Counted from the stretch's first letter, positions 8,600-17,800 are shown. The stretch: 64,000 nt of DNA from Lachnospiraceae bacterium (GCA_029054245.1 JAIDFQ010000061.1:25013-89012); one strand, 5' to 3'. Notes: generated by a model not told the origin, from the sequence alone. A program made the numbers and translations.

Positions 8600-10333
8600 C
8601 TATTTCATTAAATCCTGCAGTTCTTTATCAAAAGCAACTCTCTCTGCGCTCTCCGTATCAAAGACCATAGTCGCTTCTTTTTCTGATGTATAAGTGCTCC
8701 ACTCCAGCACATTTTCTCCATTTGGATCACCGTTTCGTGCAAAATTAACCCATGCACTGCACATTTCATCTTGCAGCTTATACGCTTCCGGTGTATTGCC
8801 ATAGGAAGCTCCAACGCCCAGCAAATCAAGATTATGGAAAACAAATGGTATTTCCCCGCAATGCCACATACTCACCCCACCTTCAACCGGAGATTCATAA
8901 GAAAGCAGGAAAATATAGTTATTCTTAGCTCCGGATTCGTTCCTCTTCTCTACAACCTGGAATGCCGCTCGGCGCTTGCTGTCATCTACATAGTATGCAT
9001 TTGCATCTTTTTTCTCAGGCCATGCTTTGCGGAAAGCTTCTAGGACTGCATCTGCATTTTCTCCAAATTTTTCTGTCAGCTTTTCACTAACCTCTTCTTT
9101 TGTCCAATCATTCTTGTTCACTGCATTCGGATCTACCTCGGCAAAAGAATTACTCTCACCAAACACACTTCCAATCATCAGCGGTACATCCTTCGTCCAT
9201 TCCTGCAAGCCACCATCCAAAGGAGTTGCAGGCAGATAATCACCATCTATAACTGGCATCCAGCTTCCGCCAGTACCCAATTCTTCTTTCACCCTCTTTT
9301 GTGCTTGCGAAGCTGCTTCATCCAGCGTATCATACGGAACATTTTCCAATTCTTCTACTTGATCTTCTGTCAGTCCCAGAATTTCCAACGTATAAGCTGC
9401 CACAAGCTGTGCCGCTTCCTGAGACTGGTAGGAAGTATTGGTACTCTGAACAATTGCCCTGTCAAAAAGTCCTTCTGCTTCCGGTGTCATCATCATACTG
9501 AGAACCTTACGTCCGCCTCCTGACTGTCCAAAAATCGTCACATTATCCGGATCTCCGCCAAAATTTGCAATATTTTCCTGCACCCATTTCAGAGAAGCCA
9601 CCAAATCTGCCGTACCTGCATTTCCAGAATACTTATATTCCTCGCCATACTGGGACAAATCCAGATATCCCAAAACATTCAGGCGATGATTCACTGTTAC
9701 CACTACAACATCACCATATTCGCTCAGATTTTTTCCATCATAAGCTACACCTTCAATCGCAGAACCATTGGTAAAACCACCACCGTGAAACCAAACCATA
9801 ACAGGTTTTTTTGCCTCCGGATCTACACTTTGTGTCCAGATATTCAAATTCTGACAATCCTCATTCTGTGCCCAGTAGCGATGTGGTATCAAAAAGTCCC
9901 CACCATCCGGACTTGTCATTTTGGTAATCGGGGCTGTCGGTCCATAAACAATGCAGTTCCGTACACCGTCCCATGAGTCTGGCGCTTCGGGCATCTGGAA
10001 TCTTTCTGCTTTCGCATAGGGTATTCCCCGAAATGTATATGTGCCTCCATCAATAAATCCGCGAACCTTTCCGTATGCCGTATCTACTACACCTTCTGTT
10101 TTACTAAGTAGTACGCTTCCCTGCATTTCTGTTACAACATTCATCTGCTCATCCGCCGGAGTGTCTGTTTCCTGTTTACTATCTACAGATATCTCATCCC
10201 CCTCCACAGATGCCTGTTCCTGATTCTGATCTGTCTGTCCGCCTCCTTCCAGTCCTCCAGAATTCCCACAGCCTGCAACAAATGACATTACCAGTGCTGC
10301 ACACGTCAATATTGTAACCAGTTTTTTCTTCAT
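8600..10333 (-). CDS. Type-B carboxylesterase lipoprotein
   Basis: This 577-residue alpha/beta hydrolase belongs to the carboxylesterase/cholinesterase family. A lipoprotein signal (LVMSFVAGC, Cys at about 22) is followed by an acidic Glu/Asp/Gln-rich linker, as usual for surface lipoproteins of Firmicutes. The catalytic domain shows GIPYA, the oxyanion motif WFHGGGF and the nucleophile elbow FGQSGGG. The acidic and His residues lie in the C-terminal half (one candidate is MWHCGEIPFVFHN). It likely cleaves esters, for example acylated glycans or plant phenolic esters, outside the cell. A GGGAGGAAAA ribosome site precedes the ATG. It stands alone between the YesMN unit and the AraC/PTS unit. 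Confidence 0.9.
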   Translation of the reverse strand: MKKKLVTILTCAALVMSFVAGCGNSGGLEGGGQTDQNQEQASVEGDEISVDSKQETDTPADEQMNVVTEMQGSVLLSKTEGVVDTAYGKVRGFIDGGTYTFRGIPYAKAERFQMPEAPDSWDGVRNCIVYGPTAPITKMTSPDGGDFLIPHRYWAQNEDCQNLNIWTQSVDPEAKKPVMVWFHGGGFTNGSAIEGVAYDGKNLSEYGDVVVVTVNHRLNVLGYLDLSQYGEEYKYSGNAGTADLVASLKWVQENIANFGGDPDNVTIFGQSGGGRKVLSMMMTPEAEGLFDRAIVQSTNTSYQSQEAAQLVAAYTLEILGLTEDQVEELENVPYDTLDEAASQAQKRVKEELGTGGSWMPVIDGDYLPATPLDGGLQEWTKDVPLMIGSVFGESNSFAEVDPNAVNKNDWTKEEVSEKLTEKFGENADAVLEAFRKAWPEKKDANAYYVDDSKRRAAFQVVEKRNESGAKNNYIFLLSYESPVEGGVSMWHCGEIPFVFHNLDLLGVGASYGNTPEAYKLQDEMCSAWVNFARNGDPNGENVLEWSTYTSEKEATMVFDTESAERVAFDKELQDLMK

Positions 10334-10450
10334 CTTTTTTCCTCCCTTCTTTTGTTACCACTATTTTAGGGAAAATGTTGAAAGAAAACTATAACTTTTC
10401 AAGCTGTCAGACTATCATTTTTTTGACCTTATAACAACAAATGAATAAAA

Positions 10451-10494
10451 TAGGCGTTTGCGAAACGCCAGAACCCGCATAATTACAGGGTAAT
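10451..10494. repeat. Dispersed palindromic repeat, copy 1
   Basis: A perfect hairpin GGCGTTT-GCG-AAACGCC occupies 10453-10469. It is followed by a second small hairpin (ACCC at 10473-10476 with GGGT at 10488-10491). The same arrangement occurs at 63926-63964, and the two copies share TAGGCGTTTGCGAAACGCCA plus a following CCGCATAA. It lies about 120 bases upstream of the esterase start. I infer a dispersed repeat family of this genome. Confidence 0.7.
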
Positions 10495-10497
10495 AAA

Positions 10498-10874
10498 AAT
10501 TTTCTGGCATCTCATCCTGACATTGTTCTTAAAAGAAATCCGATTCTCCTAACGAAGGTAAAAGTGTACATGACTCAAAACTCTTGATTCCAACGCTTAA
10601 AGATTTCTTCTCGAAACACTCCCCCATTAATCCAAAAACATTCTTCTGAATTCGAGATCTCATCTTAAAAATGTAGATTATACTATCAACAAAAACTAAA
10701 TTCCCTGCTATCCGCACGGTTCTTCTCTTCCTATGAAGTATGAATGCACATCTAAACTGAAAAGTGGTGTTACCAGATTTAAATTTGTCTGTCCCAAAAA
10801 GAAATGGCTTTATGATAAAACCTCTCAAAAGAAGCCCCTACATGCCGATCTGATTCATCCTTCGTTTTTCTCCG
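10498..10874. other. Spacer with no convincing gene
   Basis: Between the repeat and the AraC gene lies about 375 bases. A 99-codon minus-strand frame (10529-10828) exists but begins with TTG, lacks a good ribosome site, and has a composition I do not recognise as protein. I see no terminator or known RNA family. It may be a small relic or an untranslated region. Confidence 0.4.
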
Positions 10875-11651
10875 TCAGATTTCTCTGTTTTGTTCTCTAT
10901 ATTCACTAGGAGACATTCCCATTTTTTGATGAAATAATTTGGAAAAATATAATGGATCGGCATAACTTACGGTATGTGCAATAGATCGAACGGATAATGT
11001 TGTATTTTGTAAAAGAATACACGCCTGCCGAATACGATAGTCCAACAAGTAAGCCTGAACGGAAACACCAGTAAATTTCTTGAACAGACGATGGAGATAG
11101 GAACGATTGATACTGAGGTAATCTGCAATTTCCTGAATAGTGATCGGGTCGCAGTAATGACCTTCAATATATTTCAATGCTTCTTCCACATAATCAGATT
11201 TTTTCTCATCTTTAGAAAGACCCGCACCAGGAAATTTACGTGCCAGAAGAAAAAGATATTCATACATGATGCTGTTCATGATTAGATCACGGTTTTGCGG
11301 CAGTTTGTCCGCCTCAAACATTTTTTCATGGCAAAGCCGCATCTGGTCATCCCGCCCATAGTGAACCACCAGGCTGTCCCAAAGGGATGTCCTCTCTAAA
11401 TAACCTTTTACTTTGATTCCCTGCATACCAATCCATGTATAACTCCATGGATTTTGTCTGTCTGCCTCATAATAAATCAACTCGCCAGGACAAATGAGGA
11501 AAGCATCGCCCTCCCCTAAACGAAACAATTTTCCTCTTGCCTTGTATATTCCACAGCCTTCCAATACATAATGAATGAGATACCCATTGCGAAGTATGGG
11601 ACCATAGCTGTGACCTGCGGCACATTTTTCATATCCGCAGGTATATATCAT
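10875..11651 (-). CDS. AraC-family transcriptional regulator with N-terminal cupin
   Basis: This 258-residue regulator has an N-terminal cupin-like ligand domain (about 1-140, with LIHYVLEGCG and GDAFLICPGE). The C-terminal pair of helix-turn-helix motifs spans about 160-255 (IQEIADYLSINRSYLHRLFKK and SYADPLYFSKLFHQK, ending in MSPSEYR). Such proteins activate sugar catabolic genes when ligand binds. It is transcribed away from the PTS gene across a 285-base spacer and is therefore the likely activator of the PTS/HAD unit. Confidence 0.9.
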   Translation of the reverse strand: MIYTCGYEKCAAGHSYGPILRNGYLIHYVLEGCGIYKARGKLFRLGEGDAFLICPGELIYYEADRQNPWSYTWIGMQGIKVKGYLERTSLWDSLVVHYGRDDQMRLCHEKMFEADKLPQNRDLIMNSIMYEYLFLLARKFPGAGLSKDEKKSDYVEEALKYIEGHYCDPITIQEIADYLSINRSYLHRLFKKFTGVSVQAYLLDYRIRQACILLQNTTLSVRSIAHTVSYADPLYFSKLFHQKMGMSPSEYREQNREI

Positions 11652-11936
11652 TGCGTCAATATTCTTAAAAAATCATTTGAAAAATTGTAATCCTGCATAA
11701 AAATATTCCTTTTCCTTGTAAAATCCAAGCATACCAAACTCTTTTTTAGATTAACTGCAAACAAGTCATAATATTCAATATATAAGTCACATATCTCCAT
11801 ATAAATTGTATTATACCGAGCTACAATATTAATTACAAGAATAAATCGAGAAGCTAAGAAGGGTTTCTATTACTGTGGCCACAGGAAAAATGGAGAAGCA
11901 AATTCTTCTGCAAAGCAAAAAAAGGAGGAACAATAA
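11652..11936 (+). promoter_or_regulatory. Divergent control region of AraC and PTS genes, with perfect palindrome
   Basis: The region between the divergent regulator and PTS genes contains a perfect 12-base palindrome, CTGTGGCCACAG, at 11873-11884. It lies about 52 bases before the PTS start codon and is a plausible operator. The ribosome site AAAGGAGGAA is at 11920-11929. No confident -35/-10 pair or BglG-type antiterminator hairpin was found. Confidence 0.45.
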
Positions 11937-13901
11937 ATGGATGCAAATAAACGACAGCGATACGAAAAAATCTCCATAGAGCTTACCAGGCTGGTCGGCG
12001 GCAGAGAAAATATTCAAGGAGTAGCTCATTGTGCAACACGCCTGAGAATTGTTTTGAACGATAATGATCTGGCTGACCTAAAGGCTATTGAAGATGTCGA
12101 ACTCGCTAAAGGCGTTTTTGTAGCCGGTGATCAGGTTCAGATTATATTTGGTGCGGGGCTGGTAAACGATATATATGAAGTGTTTGCGGAACACAACAAT
12201 ATGAAGAATATGAGTCTTAGTGACTTAAAAACTGTAGCAAATAAAAAAATGAATCCTCTCCAAAGAATTATTAAAGCATTGTCGGATGTATTCGTGGATA
12301 TTATGCCTGGCATTCTTGCAGCAGCGCTTCTGACAGGTCTATCAGGCGTACTTGGAAATCTGGAATTTGTGCAGGCGAATGATACCCTGTTTGGAATCAA
12401 CCGACTAATCAATATTGCTTCCGGAGCGATTTTTGGCTTTCTACCACTTGCCGTCGCATACAGTGCCTGTAAACGATTTGGCGGAAGACCAATTCTGGGA
12501 ATTGTTATGGGATGCATCATGCTCAGTGACAGTCTGGCAAACGCATATTCTGCCGCCCAAGGGACGGTGGAAGTCACGACTCTGCATATTTTTGGTCTGG
12601 GTGTAGATCTGGTTGGCTTTCAAGGCGGAATTATCGTAGCGCTGCTAATGGGATTTGTGACAGCAAAGCTGGATATTTTCTTTGAGAAAAAAGTACCGGA
12701 AGTGATTCGTTTACTACTCTCTCCCCTGCTTACTACATTGACGGGAGCGCTGCTTTTGTTTACCGTGATCGGCCCAGTGGGAAGGGGGCTTTCATCTGGA
12801 ATCACGAATGCACTCGTGTGGATGACGCAGAATCTGGGTGTATTTGGTTATGCAATATTCTCTGGTCTGCAACAGCTGGTCGTAATAATTGGTCTGCACC
12901 ATATTTTTGGTGCAATTGAAGCACAGCTTTTAGCAGATACAGGCAGAAATTTCCTAAACCCCCTTATGTCCGTGGCAATAATTGCACAGGGTGGCGCCGT
13001 TTTGGGATACTTAGTAAGACATAGAAGAAACGTAAAGACCAGAGAGTTATGTATACCAAGTTTCATTTCTGTATTATTCGGAATCACAGAACCTGCACTA
13101 TTCGGAATCAACTTAAGATATCGTTTTCCCATTATTGGAGGCTGTATTGGAGGTGCATTAGGCGGAATTGTTGTTTATTTTACCAAACTTACTGCAGTTG
13201 GTTTTGGAACGACAGTACTTCCGGGAATTGCCATTGCCGACCCGGCTGGCAATGGATATGTCAATTACATTATAGCCCATGGCGTTGCCATTGTCGGCGG
13301 ATTTGTAATGACACTTATTTTAGGGAAATTTATGGATAAAGTATCGGATGATGTTTCAAATAAAATGCCTGTTTCGGGCTTGAATCTCGAGCCCAAGGCA
13401 GATGAAAAGCAGACAGCAGACGTGAAGGAGCCTATGGAAGAAGTGTTCTTCGGATATGCCGACGGACAAATGATTGCAATGGAAGATGTCAAGGATGACA
13501 CCTTTTCAAACAAAGTACTAGGGGATGGAATTGCGGTAATACCTGCATCTGGAAAAGTATATGCTCCTACGGACGGTACAATCATAAGTGTATTTGACAC
13601 AAAGCATGCCCTTTGCTTTTCCAGCAGATATGGGACAGAAATTCTGATTCATATAGGTGTGGATACCGTAAATTTAAAGGGAAAATACTTTAAAGCTCAT
13701 GTAAAAGACAACGATTCTGTAAAAAAGGGACAGTTATTAGTAGAATTTGATAAGGATCAGATTGAGAGAGAAGGATACGATACCGTCATTCCAATGATAT
13801 TCACTGACCTACCGGATGAAAAAGTCCTTGAAAAATCAGCTCCCGGCCCCATGACTGCAGAAACAAAATCAGTAATTGTCCGTTCACATATTGAACGTTA
13901 A
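11937..13901 (+). CDS. PTS transporter EIIBCA, glucoside/sucrose-trehalose type
   Basis: This single 654-residue chain carries the whole enzyme II. The IIB domain is at residues 1-90 with phosphocysteine Cys32 in AHCATRLRI. The IIC membrane domain (about 105-460) has the GITEPALFGINL motif. The C-terminal IIA domain (about 490-650) has phospho-His near residue 572 in LIHIGVDTVNLKG. It imports and phosphorylates a glucoside or disaccharide at the membrane. The sequence leans toward the sucrose/trehalose/beta-glucoside families, but the sugar cannot be fixed by eye. The next gene, a HAD phosphatase, probably dephosphorylates a product. AAAGGAGGAACAATAA precedes the ATG. Confidence 0.92.
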   Translation: MDANKRQRYEKISIELTRLVGGRENIQGVAHCATRLRIVLNDNDLADLKAIEDVELAKGVFVAGDQVQIIFGAGLVNDIYEVFAEHNNMKNMSLSDLKTVANKKMNPLQRIIKALSDVFVDIMPGILAAALLTGLSGVLGNLEFVQANDTLFGINRLINIASGAIFGFLPLAVAYSACKRFGGRPILGIVMGCIMLSDSLANAYSAAQGTVEVTTLHIFGLGVDLVGFQGGIIVALLMGFVTAKLDIFFEKKVPEVIRLLLSPLLTTLTGALLLFTVIGPVGRGLSSGITNALVWMTQNLGVFGYAIFSGLQQLVVIIGLHHIFGAIEAQLLADTGRNFLNPLMSVAIIAQGGAVLGYLVRHRRNVKTRELCIPSFISVLFGITEPALFGINLRYRFPIIGGCIGGALGGIVVYFTKLTAVGFGTTVLPGIAIADPAGNGYVNYIIAHGVAIVGGFVMTLILGKFMDKVSDDVSNKMPVSGLNLEPKADEKQTADVKEPMEEVFFGYADGQMIAMEDVKDDTFSNKVLGDGIAVIPASGKVYAPTDGTIISVFDTKHALCFSSRYGTEILIHIGVDTVNLKGKYFKAHVKDNDSVKKGQLLVEFDKDQIEREGYDTVIPMIFTDLPDEKVLEKSAPGPMTAETKSVIVRSHIER

Positions 13902-13958
13902 GATTTCATGATGGAAAGACGAAAAAGGAAAGAACCAGCGTGGCAAAGGAGAATCGAT

Positions 13959-14792
13959 ATGGATCAGAAATTTATTTTTTTGGATATAGACGGAACTTTA
14001 GTTTCTGCCATGAAGGCACCCTCAGTACTTGTGACAGAAGCAGTGCGTCAAGCCAGAAAAAACGGGCATAAGGTGTTTTTGTGTACCGGAAGAAATATGC
14101 CTATCATAGGCACGGACATCCGCAGCGTGGGATTTGACGGAATTATAGCCAGTGCAGGCGGGCATGTGGAAACAGACGGCAAAATACTTTTTGACAATAT
14201 TCTTCCAGAAGAGACGATACAGGAATGCCTGTCCGTATTCCATGCACACGGAATATATTGCCGAATAGAGGATGCAGAGGGGATTTACACAGATCCACAG
14301 ATGGAAGAACTTTTGCGGACGGCAAAACCGGATAAGACCAATTCTGAACTGATCCGTATGCAGAAAGAAATTGAAGCAGGAATTACCATACGGTCATACG
14401 ATCAATATCCTGGAAACGGAGCATACAAGATATGCTTTACAGCTACAAGTCTGGACAACATTGAAAAGACGAAGAAATACCTTGGTGACAGATTCAATTA
14501 TGCCGTACATCCATATGTAAACAGCAGCACCTGTTTCAATGGAGAAATCATCCTTAAAGGAATCGATAAAGGCAGGGGAATGGCGCTAATATGTCAGTAC
14601 TATGGTGCGGACCAAAAAGATACGGTAGCTTTCGGAGACAGCATGAATGACTATGAGATGATGGAAACAGCAAAAGTTTCTGTCGCCATGGGGAATGCCT
14701 GTGAGGAATTAAAAAGCATGGCGGATCATGTGTGTGGAAATGTGTGGGATGATGGTATTTACTATGGTTTCCAAGAATTAGGATTAATATAA
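13959..14792 (+). CDS. Cof-type HAD-superfamily hydrolase
   Basis: A 277-residue phosphatase of the HAD IIB (Cof) class. The nucleophile Asp9 and acid Asp11 lie in FLDIDGTLV, motif II is FLCTGR, and motif IV is VAFGDSMNDYEMM. It likely removes phosphate from a sugar phosphate or related metabolite. I set the start at the ATG at 13959, since AAAGGAGA is 6 bases upstream and family members begin at this point. An in-frame ATG at 13908 lacks such a site. It follows the PTS gene closely and is probably co-transcribed. Confidence 0.9.
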   Translation: MDQKFIFLDIDGTLVSAMKAPSVLVTEAVRQARKNGHKVFLCTGRNMPIIGTDIRSVGFDGIIASAGGHVETDGKILFDNILPEETIQECLSVFHAHGIYCRIEDAEGIYTDPQMEELLRTAKPDKTNSELIRMQKEIEAGITIRSYDQYPGNGAYKICFTATSLDNIEKTKKYLGDRFNYAVHPYVNSSTCFNGEIILKGIDKGRGMALICQYYGADQKDTVAFGDSMNDYEMMETAKVSVAMGNACEELKSMADHVCGNVWDDGIYYGFQELGLI

Positions 14793-14884
14793 AGCCAAGA
14801 CGATACTGCCCTCTCCTTCCCGTCAGATAAATCACGCCATTTTTCCTGAAAAAGACACCTCATCCGTCTTTTCCGCTAAAAAAA

Positions 14885-14932
14885 CGGCTCCTAAAAACTC
14901 TCTATAAAATCATCAAAAGTTTTTAGGAGCCG
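14885..14932 (-). terminator. Strong intrinsic terminator of the GNAT gene
   Basis: A perfect 15-base inverted repeat (14885-14899 with 14918-14932) has arms beginning CGGCTCCTAAAAACT. On the minus strand it is followed by TTTTTTT. The stop codon of the GNAT gene lies inside the stem. It can also slow transcripts arriving from the convergent HAD gene. Confidence 0.85.
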
Positions 14933-15441
14933 CAACTTTTAAGCGTTTTGTGATAAATTTCCAATTCATAAGGCTTCCCATTTCGCTGGTCTATTTTATG
15001 CTCCGAATACTGATAAACAAATCCACTAGATACAGCCAGTGCCTTTGACGCAAGATTGCCTGCACGCGTGGAATAATAAAACTCCCTCCCGCCTAAAGAA
15101 ATACAATATTCCATCAATAACCGCAGGATTTGTTTTCCATATCCCCTGCCCACATACTCTGGCCCCAGGGCAATACTGGCATCCTGATAACTATACGGTC
15201 CTATTTTCTCTACTCCCGCAAAACCGATAGCCTGTCCGCTGCTCTTCTCATAGACCAACCAGACATCATGGGCTTTCTGCCATGCAATTGTCCTCTGTAT
15301 CCGCTCTTTTGCTTCCTCCTCGTCAGCAGTCACCTTCCACATCATATGTTCTGCCGTTTCCGGTCTTGACCAGACATTATCGTACATGGATTTCCAATCT
15401 TCATATTTTGCTTTTTCTAGAATAAGCTCCTTTGTCTCCAT
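14923..15441 (-). CDS. GNAT-family N-acetyltransferase (RimJ/RimL type)
   Basis: A 172-residue acetyltransferase. The acetyl-CoA loop is seen in GPEYVGRGYGKQIL (about 109-122), with the preceding beta strand IALG and a typical N-terminus METKELILEKA. This group acetylates protein N-termini, amino sugars or small toxic amines; the substrate is unknown. It starts 12 bases after the TetR-like gene, so the two form one operon. The stop codon lies in the stem of the following terminator. Confidence 0.85.
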   Translation of the reverse strand: METKELILEKAKYEDWKSMYDNVWSRPETAEHMMWKVTADEEEAKERIQRTIAWQKAHDVWLVYEKSSGQAIGFAGVEKIGPYSYQDASIALGPEYVGRGYGKQILRLLMEYCISLGGREFYYSTRAGNLASKALAVSSGFVYQYSEHKIDQRNGKPYELEIYHKTLKSCGS

Positions 15442-15453
15442 TTCCCTTCTGCT

Positions 15454-15966
15454 TCACCTTCGTTTATCCTTAAAAAGCAGGGCAATTGCCTCTTTCATAC
15501 TATCTCGCTCCATGTTCAGGAGCCGTTCCAGATTATAAGCAAATGCTGCTATTTTTCTTCGTCTTTCTTCTTCGCTATGCTCCATCAGGTCATCAAATAC
15601 TGTATTAGCGTACAAAAATGTCATTTCTGCAACTTCTTCCGGATAATCTGTCTGGCATATTCCCTGTGTAATTCCTTCTTTTATCAAATCAGTAATAATC
15701 GGATTGATACCAGATAGAAGACTCTTCTCTATTTTCTGATGCATAAGGGCATTCTGCGGCTTATGTACATGATCCAAAAGTTCCTGACCCAAATTGCCGC
15801 CGCTTACATTGAGTGCAAGTATCATCATTGTAAGTCGCTGCAATACAGGTACATCTTTCCTGGCTACTATCTCTTTCGCTTTCTCAAGCTGCCGCTCCAT
15901 CATACGGTCAATCATAGCATCCAGAATTTCATTTTTCCGTTCTTCCGCTTCCTTTACCACACGCAT
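15454..15966 (-). pseudogene. TetR/AcrR-family regulator lacking its helix-turn-helix
   Basis: The 170-residue frame starts like a TetR regulator (MRVVKEAEERKNEILDA) but then jumps directly to MIDRMMERQLEKA, which normally follows the DNA-binding domain. About 40 residues, including the entire helix-turn-helix, are absent, while the ligand/dimerisation domain continues intact to the end. The reading frame is kept. I infer an internal in-frame deletion between two similar stretches (ILDA and a DAMIDR-like stretch). The product could still dimerise but should not bind DNA. It heads an operon with GNAT and diverges from the ABC exporter it presumably once controlled. Confidence 0.7.
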
Positions 15967-15996
15967 TGGCTCTACGCACTCCTACAAAACTCAATC

Positions 15997-16042
15997 GACA
16001 GTCTGTCAGTCCAATGCTAACACTTAAGGCTTGTGTTGTCAA
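15997..16042 (-). promoter_or_regulatory. Promoter and operator of the TetR-like/GNAT operon
   Basis: On the minus strand TTGACA (16037-16042) and TAGCAT (16014-16019) are spaced by 17 bases. A perfect palindrome GACAGTCTGTC at 15997-16007 lies immediately downstream, over the expected start of transcription. This is the usual place for a TetR operator. The cognate domain is missing from the adjacent TetR-like protein. Confidence 0.6.
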
Positions 16043-16088
16043 TCCCCATTTCGCCTATATCCAAGGAACCTAATCTAGAAAAAATATA

Positions 16089-16143
16089 TTGAACTATAAA
16101 CAGATATGGAATATAATACAAACGGCTGCCTTGAAACGTTTCA
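16089..16143 (+). promoter_or_regulatory. Consensus sigma-A promoter with palindromic operator for the ABC exporter
   Basis: TTGAAC (16089-16094) and TATAAT (16112-16117) are spaced by 17 bases. A perfect 12-base palindrome TGAAACGTTTCA (16132-16143) lies 15 bases beyond the -10, where a repressor would block transcription. It differs from the GACAGTCTGTC site of the divergent operon. The first gene starts 50 bases later, after GGGAGG. Confidence 0.65.
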
Positions 16144-16192
16144 TTGCCATGTGGATCAAAATAATCTAAAATGATGGGAGGTTTGCATTTTT

Positions 16193-16984
16193 ATGAAAGC
16201 ATACTTATTTGTTACAAAGATCCGGATACAGTCTGCCCTAGCTTATCGGTTCAATGTCATCTCCACCATACTGATTCAATGCCTGCTCATGTTTGCTATG
16301 GCATGTTTCTGGAGAGCTGCTTATAGCGGAACAGAAGCCGTTTCAGGAGTCGGTAAACAGGATATGCTCACCTATACGATGATATCTGTCATCATGGGAA
16401 ATCTAATGACCATGGGGGTAGAAGGGCGGATTCAGAGCAGTGTCCATTCCGGCAGTGTAGCCCTTGATATGTTAAAACCGGTAAGTATCTATGGTATTTA
16501 TCTGGCGGAGGATCTAGGTGACATGGTTGTTGCTTTCTTTCAGATTGCAGTTCCATTGTTCCTTCTTGGCACTGCGATGTTTGGTTTTCCTATACCTGCA
16601 TCAACCGGTCACTTCATACTTTTCCTCCTAACCTTTTGTATCGGCTATCTGATCAACTGGATGCTGGCGGCGCTCTTGGGAATGTGCGCCTTTAAGATAA
16701 TCAGCATGGGACCTATAAGAAATGTAAAGGGGGCTATTATGAAACTGCTCTCCGGCAGCATCATTCCCCTTTGGTTTTTCCCGGCAGGATTTCGGACATT
16801 CCTTGAGTTTTTACCTTTTGTAAATATCTATCAGCTTCCCCTTGGGATTTACATAGGTCGGTATACGTATGGGGAGATGCTGCAGCGCACAGGTCTCCAG
16901 TTGTTCTGGTGTATGGCACTGTGGTTGATATTCAATATTGCACAGAAAAAGGCGGCTGCCGTTGTCCTGATTCAAGGAGGGTGA
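16193..16984 (+). CDS. ABC-2 family transporter permease (DUF990-like), subunit 1
   Basis: A 263-residue membrane protein with about six hydrophobic segments. It starts with KAYLFVTKIRIQSALAYR and contains the charged cytoplasmic loop typical of ABC-2 exporters of the DUF990 type, which come as two unequal permeases plus one ATPase. It is the first gene of the three-gene plus-strand operon. The spacing of 13 bases between GGGAGG and the ATG is longer than usual. Known relatives export unknown hydrophobic compounds or daunorubicin-like drugs. Confidence 0.82.
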   Translation: MKAYLFVTKIRIQSALAYRFNVISTILIQCLLMFAMACFWRAAYSGTEAVSGVGKQDMLTYTMISVIMGNLMTMGVEGRIQSSVHSGSVALDMLKPVSIYGIYLAEDLGDMVVAFFQIAVPLFLLGTAMFGFPIPASTGHFILFLLTFCIGYLINWMLAALLGMCAFKIISMGPIRNVKGAIMKLLSGSIIPLWFFPAGFRTFLEFLPFVNIYQLPLGIYIGRYTYGEMLQRTGLQLFWCMALWLIFNIAQKKAAAVVLIQGG

Positions 16985-16987
16985 CTT

Positions 16988-17800
16988 ATGATTAAAAAGA
17001 TTAAATATTACGTATCAGTAGCAGCTACCCTTATAAGACTTTCCATCCAATCCAGGCTGGAATATCCGTACATGCTGATCGGTTATGTACTTGCCAACTT
17101 CATCCAATGGGTGGTGGGGTTTGCCACCATAAAGTTTGTGGTAGATTCCTTCGGCAGTCTGGGCGGATGGGGGTATGAAAGTCTTGCGTTTTTATATGGT
17201 ATGTCTGTCTTGAGTCATGGGCTGTCAGTGGTGCTCTTTATCCAGACTTGGTACATGGCCTATTGTGTCGTCGAGGGGGATTATGATATGTTTCTATTGC
17301 GTCCCATGGGGGTTTTATTCCAATTTCTGTTTGATGATTTCAACTTGATTGGCATTACCGATATAATTCCCGGACTGATGGTATTCTTCTATGGCTGTGC
17401 AAAAGTACATATAGCAATGAATTTCACAAATGTCTTCCTAATCCTGTTTATCCTGATTGGCGGAACTCTGATCAGAGGCTCAGTATGGATTTTCTGTGGA
17501 ACTTTATCTTTCTGGACGAAGAACACGGCAAATTTCACGGACATGGTTGGCGCTCTTTTTGAGAGGGTATCCATGTATCCCCTTACAATATACCCCAAAT
17601 GGGTACAGGTGCTGTTCACATTCCTCCTGCCTCTGGCTTGGATTACCTTTTATCCCGTAAAGGGCATTTTAGGAATGGAGGGAAACATTGTGCCGATTCC
17701 TATGGCAGTCATCAGCCTGGGCGTTGGCGTGACTATGTTCGTACTAAGCTGCGGATTTTTTCGCATTGGAATGCACCGGTATGAAAGCGCGGGAAGTTGA
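16988..17800 (+). CDS. ABC-2 family transporter permease (DUF990-like), subunit 2
   Basis: This 270-residue protein has about six membrane segments and resembles the first permease in layout (IKYYVSVAATLIRLSIQSRLEYP start, FLLRPMGVLFQ in the cytoplasmic loop). It begins 3 bases after the stop of subunit 1, with AAGGAGGGTGACTT as its ribosome site. The two permeases presumably form a heterodimer that pairs with the following ATPase. Confidence 0.82.
   Translation: MIKKIKYYVSVAATLIRLSIQSRLEYPYMLIGYVLANFIQWVVGFATIKFVVDSFGSLGGWGYESLAFLYGMSVLSHGLSVVLFIQTWYMAYCVVEGDYDMFLLRPMGVLFQFLFDDFNLIGITDIIPGLMVFFYGCAKVHIAMNFTNVFLILFILIGGTLIRGSVWIFCGTLSFWTKNTANFTDMVGALFERVSMYPLTIYPKWVQVLFTFLLPLAWITFYPVKGILGMEGNIVPIPMAVISLGVGVTMFVLSCGFFRIGMHRYESAGS

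Noticed and set aside
10529..10828. 99-codon minus-strand frame
   Set aside because: TTG start, no ribosome site, no recognisable protein character; kept only as part of a spacer.
11652..11936. BglG-type antiterminator before the PTS gene
   Set aside because: No terminator hairpin with overlapping antiterminator sequence could be found; an AraC regulator is encoded divergently instead.
16132..16143. TGAAACGTTTCA as a CcpA catabolite site
   Set aside because: It resembles cre but is two bases too short for the usual spacing, so I only call it a palindromic operator.
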